From Actinoallomurus soli (GTDB lineage: Bacteria; Actinomycetota; Actinomycetes; Streptosporangiales; Streptosporangiaceae), in contig NZ_JAMXMV010000030.1 of NCBI RefSeq assembly GCF_024055715.1, forward strand, positions 1 through 64,000: a stretch of DNA of 64,000 bases, in the 5' to 3' direction. The translations under genes were made by a program, and so were the position numbers. Below are positions 58,745 through 64,000 of this stretch, one piece after another (the stretch's first letter is position 1; every line of letters starts with the position of its first letter). The notes below the pieces were generated by a model. It had not been told where the DNA came from. It saw only the letters and a list, made by a program, of their open reading frames with translations, and did no database searches.

Positions 58745-59439
58745 GAGTCCTCCGTTCCCGCGTCGTCCGTGCGTACGAGAAGGGCCTGCTCGAAGAACTT
58801 GGCGAGCACCAGGACGAACGCGCAGCCGACCTCCAGCCCGACCACCGAGTTCATCGGTATCAGCAGCCCGGCGCCGGCCAGGCCGAGCACCACGAAGGCG
58901 CCCGCGCCGAGCGCCTCCGCCGACTCGAAGACCGGTACGGGACGCAGACGCGCCAGCGCCGGGTAGTCGCCGGTGAGGTAGAGGAGGTGCAGGGCGGTGC
59001 CGAGCACGACACCGCCCTGGAAACCGCCGCCGGGGGAGAGGTGGCCGTGCGCGACGATGTACACGCCGACCAGGAGCGTCACCGGCAGCAGGAGATATCC
59101 CGTGAGACGGAGCGCGTCGAACACGTCGGCGGGTCCGTACCCGTGCTCGCCCGCCTCCTCTTCACGCTCCCGCCGGACCATGCGCAGCAGGATGACGGCG
59201 CCCAGCGCGGACGCGAACAGGATCAGCTCCTCGCCGACGGTGTCGAAGGCACGCTGGTCGAAGTTGACCGACGAGACGACGTTCTTCGTCTTCTCGGCGA
59301 TCGCCGAGGTCACGGCGCGCTCCCCGTACGGGTGGAACCGCCCGCCGAAGTCCGGCAGGCGGAACGCCGCCAGGACGAACAGGATCACGAGACCGGCCGC
59401 GCCGACGGCGAAGACGGCGAACCGCGTCCGGCGGCTCAC
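58741..59439 (-). CDS. mrpB: MrpA C-terminal segment fused to MrpB (232 aa)
   Basis: The first ~95 residues (VSSVNFDQRAFDTVGEELILFASALGAVILL) match the MbhE-like end of MrpA. Residues about 105-225 are MrpB: LLPVTLLVGVYIVAHGHLSPGGGFQGGVVLGTALHLLYL and NSVVGLEVGCAFVLVLAKFF. Such fusions occur in the split-MrpA version of the operon. ATG 59439 overlaps the preceding gene by 4 nt. The stop overlaps micro-ORF 1. Total about six helices. Confidence 0.88.
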   Translation of the reverse strand: MSRRTRFAVFAVGAAGLVILFVLAAFRLPDFGGRFHPYGERAVTSAIAEKTKNVVSSVNFDQRAFDTVGEELILFASALGAVILLRMVRREREEEAGEHGYGPADVFDALRLTGYLLLPVTLLVGVYIVAHGHLSPGGGFQGGVVLGTALHLLYLTGDYPALARLRPVPVFESAEALGAGAFVVLGLAGAGLLIPMNSVVGLEVGCAFVLVLAKFFEQALLVRTDDAGTEDS

Positions 59440-59687
59440 CGGCGTTCCCCGTGCTGCTTGCGGATCGCGTGGATCGCCAGGATCACCACCAGGGGGACCA
59501 CGACCGTGCCCACGGCGATCTGGGACAGCGCGACGTCGGGGGCCTGCAGGACCAGGAACAGGACGCCGAGCGTCACCCCGTACGCGGACAGCACGATGGC
59601 CTGACGGGCCGGGTCGCGGGTCAGCACGACCGCCGTCGCCATGACGACGACCAGCGCCAGGGCCACGACGAGGACGGCCTCACTCAT
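59436..59687 (-). CDS. MbhD/DUF4040-like subunit (83 aa)
   Basis: Three-helix protein: VLVVALALVVVMATAVVLTRDPARQAIVLSAYGVTLGVLFLVLQAPDVALSQIAVGT is the MbhD/DUF4040 motif, the segment found at the C-terminus of long MrpA. Here it is a separate gene; the large NuoL-like N-terminal half of MrpA is absent. ATG 59687 overlaps mrpG by 8 nt; the end overlaps mrpB by 4 nt. Confidence 0.85.
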   Translation of the reverse strand: MSEAVLVVALALVVVMATAVVLTRDPARQAIVLSAYGVTLGVLFLVLQAPDVALSQIAVGTVVVPLVVILAIHAIRKQHGERR

Positions 59688-59949
59688 CGGGGCCCCGCCG
59701 CGCGCGTGCGGTGGCGACGACGGTCGCCGGTCCGGTGCCGACGAGCAGCACGCCGATGAACACGAGCTTGAACACGTCGTGCCAGGACGACCACGGACGC
59801 AGGGCGAGTCCCGCGACGACCAGAGGGGCGGCCAGGACCGCGGCCGGCCCGATGAAGTGCAACCGTGCGAACAGGTCACGGGTCAGCGCGAGCCGGAGCG
59901 CGCTGAGCGCGGCGACCGCGACTCCGGCCCAGATCAGTACGGCGCTCAC
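59680..59949 (-). CDS. mrpG: Mrp-type antiporter subunit G (89 aa)
   Basis: Three-helix subunit. ALSALRLALTRDLFARLHFIGPAAVLAAPLVVAGLAL has the conserved RLHF..KA-like region. Its short C-terminus is basic. GTG 59949 is the only suitable start and overlaps mrpF by 4 nt. The subunit is essential in known Mrp complexes but has no catalytic role assigned. Confidence 0.87.
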   Translation of the reverse strand: MSAVLIWAGVAVAALSALRLALTRDLFARLHFIGPAAVLAAPLVVAGLALRPWSSWHDVFKLVFIGVLLVGTGPATVVATARARRGPDE

Positions 59950-60191
59950 AGGGTCCGTCCGATGAAGCGGGCGTAGACGAGCGAGCCCGCGAACGACAGC
60001 AGGCCGAGCACCAGCGCCACGTCGAGGTAGGCGGGCCGGTGGTACGCGGCGGACAGGAGCAGGAGGACCATCGTCGCCGTCGGCCCCGCGAGGATGAGTC
60101 CGGTCAGCCGGTCCGCCGGATCCCCCCACAGGGTCGTGAGCAGAGCGGGCCCGACGGCGGCGACGAGCAGGACCAGCGCGGCGGTCATCAT
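59946..60191 (-). CDS. mrpF: Mrp-type antiporter subunit F (81 aa)
   Basis: Small three-helix protein: GPALLTTLWGDPADRLTGLILAGPTATMVLLLLSAAYHRPAYLDVALVLGLLSFAGSLVYARFI, matching MrpF (DRL and the ALV.A.L.F segment). ATG 60191 with a second ATG at 60188; the mrpE stop lies within them. Co-translated with mrpE and mrpG. Confidence 0.88.
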   Translation of the reverse strand: MMTAALVLLVAAVGPALLTTLWGDPADRLTGLILAGPTATMVLLLLSAAYHRPAYLDVALVLGLLSFAGSLVYARFIGRTL

Positions 60192-60592
60192 GGGGTGAGC
60201 TCCCGTTCGACGGGGGAGGAGCGGTCCTCCGCACGGTGGACCTGAAGGGTGTCCCGGTCCGGGCGGACCCGGGTGACATAGGTGCCCGGCGACAGCGACA
60301 GGAGGAGGGTCAGCACGCCGTCGCGGTCGGATCGCATCGGGATCTCGGCGAACCGGCCGTGCCGGGCCGGTAGCAGCAGCACCACGGAGTCGCGGACGAT
60401 CTGCGGGGGGAGCAGGAGCAGGACACGGAGCCGGGGGCGGCCGATCGCCAGGTCGGTCAGGAGGGCCCGCCGCGTGGCGACGGCCGCCGTGGCGCAGAAC
60501 GCGGCCGCGGCGGCCCCGACGACGAGCTCGGTCACCGAGACCGTCGAGATGATCCCCAGGTAGACCACGTACAGGGCCGCCCACCACACCAC
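60188..60592 (-). CDS. mrpE: Mrp-type antiporter subunit E (134 aa or slightly more)
   Basis: Two N-terminal helices (VVWWAALYVVYLGIISTVSVTELVVGAAAAAFCATAAVA) and a cytoplasmic part with PRLRVLLLLPPQIVRDSVVLLL and LTLLLSLSPGTYVTRVRPDRDTLQVH, the MrpE domain. No ATG is available; GTG 60592 or 60589 is used, or the protein begins inside the CDF gene's end. Overlaps mrpF at its stop. N-terminus uncertain. Confidence 0.82.
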   Translation of the reverse strand: MVWWAALYVVYLGIISTVSVTELVVGAAAAAFCATAAVATRRALLTDLAIGRPRLRVLLLLPPQIVRDSVVLLLPARHGRFAEIPMRSDRDGVLTLLLSLSPGTYVTRVRPDRDTLQVHRAEDRSSPVERELTP

Positions 60593-60612
60593 CGGCTCGA
60601 CGACGGATCGCG

Positions 60613-61644
60613 TCAGGCCGGACGTTCGACGGTCGTGCCCGGGTCGTCCGCGCGCGTTCCCTGGCCGTCTTCGTCCGAACACGAATGGCCGTATACCCGT
60701 TCGCCCGACCCGAAACCCGGACGCCGCCCGGCGTCGCGCTGCCGCGTCGGGTCGATGAACACGTGCGGGGTCACGGACAGCCGCTCCCCGACCCGCCGGT
60801 CGATGTCCTCGGCCATCTCCTCGACCCGTTCGGCGGTCATGTCGTCGGCGAAGCTCGCCCGCGCCGCGATGAGGAGGTGGTCGGGGCCCAGCCGCATCGT
60901 CAGCAGCTCGGCCACGTCGTCGACGCCCTCTGTGGCGTTGATCTCCTCGGCGATCAACCGCTGCTCGTCGGGGTCGGCCGCGTGGCCGATGAGCATGTCC
61001 CTGCTGTCGCGGCCGAGGCGGTACGCGACGACGATGAGCAGCACGCCGACCGCGACGGACGCGGCACCGTCCCACACCGAGGAGCCGGTCAGCTGGGTGA
61101 GGACCAGACCGCCCGCGGCGAGGACGAGACCGATGACGGCGGCGGTGTCCTCGAACAGCGCCGCCTTGACCGTCATGTCCGGGCTGCGGCGGACGTGGTC
61201 CAGGACCTCCCGGCCCTGGTCCGCGGCCTCCTGGCGCATCTGGTGAACGGCACGGGCGAACGAGATGCCCTCCGCCACGAACGAGACGGCCAGCACGATG
61301 TACGCGACCAGCGGATCCTCGTGGCCGTGGGGCCGCAGCATCGCGAGGATGCCCTCGAACACGGAGAATCCGGCACCGGCCACGAAGATCCCGAACGCCG
61401 CCAGCAGCGACCAGAAGTATCGCTCCTGCCCGTAGCCGAACGGGTGGTCGCGGTCCGGCGGCCGGTTGCTCTGCCGCAGCGACGTCAGCAGGAAGAGCTG
61501 GTTGAGGGTGTCGGCGAGGGAGTGGGCCGCCTCGGCGAGCATCGCGCTCGACCCGGAGATCAGGCCGGCGACCAGCTTGGTCGCCGCGACCACGAGGTTG
61601 GCGGCGCCGGCGACGAGGACCGTACGACGGGTTGACCGATTCAT
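60613..61644 (-). CDS. cation diffusion facilitator transporter (343 aa)
   Basis: CDF metal-ion exporter for Zn2+, Co2+, Fe2+ or Mn2+ against protons. Six helices: VLVAGAANLVVAATKLVAGLISGSSAMLAEAAHSLADTLNQ holds the HxxxD metal site in helix 2; the helix 5 site falls near VKAALFEDTAAVIG. The cytoplasmic C-terminal domain (about 215-300, LTMRLGPDHLLIAARASF) follows, plus a charged tail of about 40 residues. ATG 61644 is used. It ends 21 bp before mrpE, so it is probably read with the cation antiporter operon. Confidence 0.88.
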   Translation of the reverse strand: MNRSTRRTVLVAGAANLVVAATKLVAGLISGSSAMLAEAAHSLADTLNQLFLLTSLRQSNRPPDRDHPFGYGQERYFWSLLAAFGIFVAGAGFSVFEGILAMLRPHGHEDPLVAYIVLAVSFVAEGISFARAVHQMRQEAADQGREVLDHVRRSPDMTVKAALFEDTAAVIGLVLAAGGLVLTQLTGSSVWDGAASVAVGVLLIVVAYRLGRDSRDMLIGHAADPDEQRLIAEEINATEGVDDVAELLTMRLGPDHLLIAARASFADDMTAERVEEMAEDIDRRVGERLSVTPHVFIDPTRQRDAGRRPGFGSGERVYGHSCSDEDGQGTRADDPGTTVERPA

Positions 61645-61880
61645 GGGGATTCCGTTACCCGCGCACGACCCTTCGATACGCGCCCGCCCGATCCAGGTCG
61701 GCCCTGCGCGGACGGTGGTCCGGCGTGGTCGTTCCACCTCATGTGACACACCCGGGCGGCCGGAGACCGGAAATGGCCGGACGGCGATCGGATAGATACC
61801 AAGGGTGGATCCGCTGACATAAGGCAGCATCTAATGTGATTGAGCTCACGTCCCCTGTCCCCGAAACTCAGGATCTGCTG

Positions 61881-62813
61881 ATGATCGAGGCGAAGAACCT
61901 CACGAAACGCTACGGCGACAAACTCGCCGTGCAGGATCTCTCCTTCACCGTCGAACCCGGGAAGGTGACCGGATTCCTCGGACCGAACGGCGCCGGGAAG
62001 TCGACGACGATGCGACTGCTTCTCGGGCTCGACCGGCCCGACGGCGGTGACGCGACCATCGACGGCCGGCACTACCGGGACCTGCCGCGGCCGCTCTCGG
62101 TGGTCGGGGCGCTGCTCGAGGCGCGGGCCGTCCACACCGGGCGCAGCGCCTACAACCACCTGCTGTGCCTGGCCCAGACCCAGGGCATCGGCGCCGAACG
62201 GGTCCAGGAGGTCATCGACCTGGTCGGCCTGCGGGAGGTCGCCCGCAAGCGCGCCGGAGGCTTCTCCCTGGGGATGGGCCAGCGGCTCGGCATCGCGGCG
62301 GCCCTGCTCGGCGACCCGTCCGTGCTGATCCTCGACGAGCCGGTCAACGGTCTCGACCCCGAGGGCATCCTGTGGATCCGCAACCTGATGAAGTACCTCG
62401 CGGGTGAGGGGCGGACCGTCTTCGTGTCGAGCCATCTGATGAACGAGATGGCGGTCACCGCGGAGCATCTCATCGTCATCGGCCGGGGCCGTCTCATCGC
62501 GGACTGCTCGACGGAGGAGTTCATCGAGCGCAGCGCCGAGCAGCAGGTGGTCGTCCGCAGCCCGGACGTGGAGCGGCTCGCCACCGTCCTCGGCGAAGAG
62601 GGCGGCAAGACCACCCTGGACGGCGACGGAGTGCTGCTCGTCTCCAACCTGGAGGCTCCGCGCATCGGCGAGCTCGCCGCCGCCGGCGGCTTCGTCCTGC
62701 ACGAGCTGACCCCCCGGCGAGGTTCGCTGGAGGAGGCGTTCATGGAGCTGACCCGCGACAGCGTCGAGTACGGCACGGCATCGACCCCGAACGCCGAAGG
62801 AGACCCGCGATGA
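61881..62813 (+). CDS. ABC transporter ATP-binding protein (310 aa)
   Basis: BcrA/DrrA-type ATPase. Walker A GPNGAGKST (about 34-42), signature SLGMGQRLGIAAALL, Walker B VLILDEPVNGLDP, and switch His in VSSHLMNEM. The C-terminal ~80 residues are the export-type regulatory extension. ATG 61881 follows AGGAT; a GTG at 61836 is in frame but lacks a site. It ends inside the start of the permease gene (ATGA), so both are translated together. Likely exports a drug or lipid. Confidence 0.88.
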   Translation: MIEAKNLTKRYGDKLAVQDLSFTVEPGKVTGFLGPNGAGKSTTMRLLLGLDRPDGGDATIDGRHYRDLPRPLSVVGALLEARAVHTGRSAYNHLLCLAQTQGIGAERVQEVIDLVGLREVARKRAGGFSLGMGQRLGIAAALLGDPSVLILDEPVNGLDPEGILWIRNLMKYLAGEGRTVFVSSHLMNEMAVTAEHLIVIGRGRLIADCSTEEFIERSAEQQVVVRSPDVERLATVLGEEGGKTTLDGDGVLLVSNLEAPRIGELAAAGGFVLHELTPRRGSLEEAFMELTRDSVEYGTASTPNAEGDPR

Positions 62814-63646
62814 CCACCGTCACGAGCACGACGGCGGGGCCGGCCGTTCCCGCCGACCACCGGCCGGGCTTCCACCACCTGCTGCTCAGCGAGTGGACCA
62901 AGATCAGATCAGTGCGCTCGACGGTGTGGTCGCTGATCCTGCTGGTCGTCATCGACCTGGGCTTCACCGCCCTCTTCGTGGGCATCATGGTGAGCCAATG
63001 GGACAAGGCGTCGCCCGCGGACCACGCGAACGCGGTCGCCGACCCGACGAACGCGATCCTCGGCAGCGGCTTCTTCCTCAGCCAGCTGACCGTGTGCGTC
63101 CTCGGCGTCATGGTGATGGCGTCGGAGTACTCCACCGGGATGATCCGGGCCAGCCTCCTGGCGGTGCCCCGGAGGCTGCCCATGCTCGTCGCCAAGGCGA
63201 CCGTGTTCGGGCTGCTGATCCTCGTCCTCGGAACGGTGGTGTCGTTCGCCTCCTTCTTCATCGGCGCGCCGATGCTCCATTCCAAGGTCGCCGTGTCCCT
63301 CGGCGACCCGGGGGTCCTGCGCGCCGTCATCGGCGGCGGTCTGTACCTCGCCGTGCTGGGCCTGTTCGCGATGGCGCTCGGCGGGATCATCCGCCACACC
63401 GCGGCGGGCATCACGGCCGTGATCGGGTTCGTCCTCGTCCTGGAGCCGCTGGTCCAGTTGCTCCCGGGCAGCTTCGGCAAGCACGTGCACGCGTACCTGC
63501 CGTCCGAGGCGGGTCATCTCATCGCCCAGGCGCACCAGGCCAAGGACGACCTCCTGACGCCGTGGCAGGGCTTCGGGGTCTTCTGCGTCTGGACCGCGGT
63601 GCTGCTGGTGATCGCGGCGATCGTGCTCAAGCGGCGCGACGCCTGA
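62810..63646 (+). CDS. ABC-2 type permease (278 aa)
   Basis: Six-helix permease partner of the ATPase gene, starting at ATG 62810 within its last codons. Helices near 34-58, 85-106, 130-160, 180-200, 205-225 and 250-275. A conserved start HHLLLSEWTKIRSVRSTVWSL precedes helix 1, as in drug-export ABC-2 pairs. Substrate unknown. Transcription probably ends at the hairpins from 63752. Confidence 0.85.
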   Translation: MTTVTSTTAGPAVPADHRPGFHHLLLSEWTKIRSVRSTVWSLILLVVIDLGFTALFVGIMVSQWDKASPADHANAVADPTNAILGSGFFLSQLTVCVLGVMVMASEYSTGMIRASLLAVPRRLPMLVAKATVFGLLILVLGTVVSFASFFIGAPMLHSKVAVSLGDPGVLRAVIGGGLYLAVLGLFAMALGGIIRHTAAGITAVIGFVLVLEPLVQLLPGSFGKHVHAYLPSEAGHLIAQAHQAKDDLLTPWQGFGVFCVWTAVLLVIAAIVLKRRDA

Positions 63647-63751
63647 CGGGCGGCCGCCGGGCCGCGACCATGCGGTCCGGCGGTGTGTCCGCGTGGCCCG
63701 GCGACGTGTCCGGGTGCGGAATCACGACCACCGAATAAGGCTGGAAAAGTG
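63647..63751. other. 105-bp gap after the ABC operon
   Basis: No coding signal and no clear element before the hairpin cluster. Confidence 0.35.
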
Positions 63752-63859
63752 GCGACGCCGGGAGGATACGGGGGCAATCCTCCCGGCGTCGCAATCATCG
63801 GTGTTCCGACGGGGGCCCGGAACACCGGCACGGGCGCTCCGACGGGGGACCAGAGCGCC
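63752..63859 (+). other. three consecutive hairpins with ACGGGGG loops
   Basis: Hairpin 1: a 16-bp stem (63752-63767 with 63777-63792) and loop ACGGGGGCA. Hairpin 2: GGTGTTCCG/CGGAACACC (63800-63826) and loop ACGGGGGCC. Hairpin 3: GGCGCTC/GAGCGCC (63833-63859) and a 13-base loop holding ACGGGGG. The stems differ while the loop is conserved, so the loop is the likely functional part. The first hairpin may terminate the ABC operon; a C-run at 63880-63886 could pair with the loops. Could be a structured leader or trailer RNA. Confidence 0.7.
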
Positions 63860-63888
63860 GGAACAAATCGTACACCGAACCCCCCCTC

Positions 63889-64000
63889 TGTTAGTCAAGA
63901 GATTGTCACGAGCCGATTTCATCGCGCGGGCCGGAAATCTCTTTTCGGTCACCGGTCTTCGGCTCGTACGGGGTGAAGCGGGAGGCCGAGTCCGGCTCGC
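63889..64000 (+). promoter_or_regulatory. possible start of a riboswitch-like leader (truncated by window end)
   Basis: The last ~110 bases contain AAATCTCTTTTCGGTCACCG, then GGCTCGTACGGGGTGAAGCG. GGGGTGAA is a core segment of the ydaO c-di-AMP riboswitch, which in actinobacteria precedes cell-wall hydrolase genes. The conserved 3' half (CCGTCAGCTAACC-type) lies beyond the window, and the 5' GGGGGA..CC part is not clear. So this is a weak call. Confidence 0.25.

Overview
This is chromosomal DNA from a high-GC Gram-positive bacterium (Actinomycetota). The evidence is GC-saturated third codon positions, many GTG starts, and actinobacterial family pairs: an XRE-DUF5753 regulator followed by DUF397, DUF6412 next to a YidC paralogue, MobA next to a DUF6457 protein, an LppU-like protein, and YczR/YczE. 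A filamentous actinomycete (Streptosporangiales/Streptomyces-like) is my inference; the genus cannot be fixed. There is no phage, insertion sequence, CRISPR array or rRNA operon.

The main theme is selenocysteine (Sec) use for a molybdenum or tungsten formate dehydrogenase. fdhA (18168-21419) is read through an in-frame TGA at codon 185. The TGA is followed by a short hairpin whose GGTCTG loop lies 18 nt downstream, the geometry of the E. coli fdhF SECIS. fdhA is followed by an iron-sulfur subunit and an NrfD-type membrane subunit, with fdhD divergent. The Sec-decoding parts are all here: selD (25008-26015), tRNA-Sec with anticodon TCA (27220-27315), and selA-selB (46208-49233). moaA and mobA (52446-54322) supply cofactor steps. 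The enzyme, its accessory sulfurtransferase, part of its cofactor route and its full recoding apparatus therefore lie within about 37 kb.

Layout. 1-5.1 kb: small secreted proteins, sulfotransferase, GH3 hydrolase, SDR and an SDR remnant. 5.2-10.4 kb: LD-carboxypeptidase, unknowns and a large M48-type membrane peptidase. 10.5-17.2 kb: GH15 trehalase-like enzyme, MFS transporter, YczE/YczR and a hydrolase. 17.2-27.3 kb: formate dehydrogenase, LppU-like protein, TRIC channel, selD, DUF6412-yidC-tRNA-Sec. 27.3-34.5 kb: secreted GH78 and alpha/beta hydrolases, HxlR regulator and a hydrolase-glycosyltransferase pair. 34.6-44.8 kb: secreted protein, acetate-type transporter, phosphatase-like protein, MarR/MFS drug pair, GGCT-like protein, DinB, GlxA/PfpI pair and XRE/DUF397 pair. 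44.9-51.5 kb: ornithine cyclodeaminase family, selA, selB, rtcB, and a methyltransferase flanked by a hairpin repeat. 51.7-55.6 kb: DUF4232, moaA, mobA and small proteins. 55.8-61.6 kb: hemerythrin, a compact Mrp-type cation/proton antiporter operon and a CDF transporter. 61.8-64 kb: ABC exporter and a structured non-coding tail.

The least explained structures are: two tandem 24-codon micro-ORFs from a 68-bp duplication inside the Mrp operon; a multi-hairpin repeat on both sides of the methyltransferase gene; and three consecutive hairpins that all carry ACGGGGG in the loop at the right end. Functional names come from reading motifs in translated sequence; no database search was possible.
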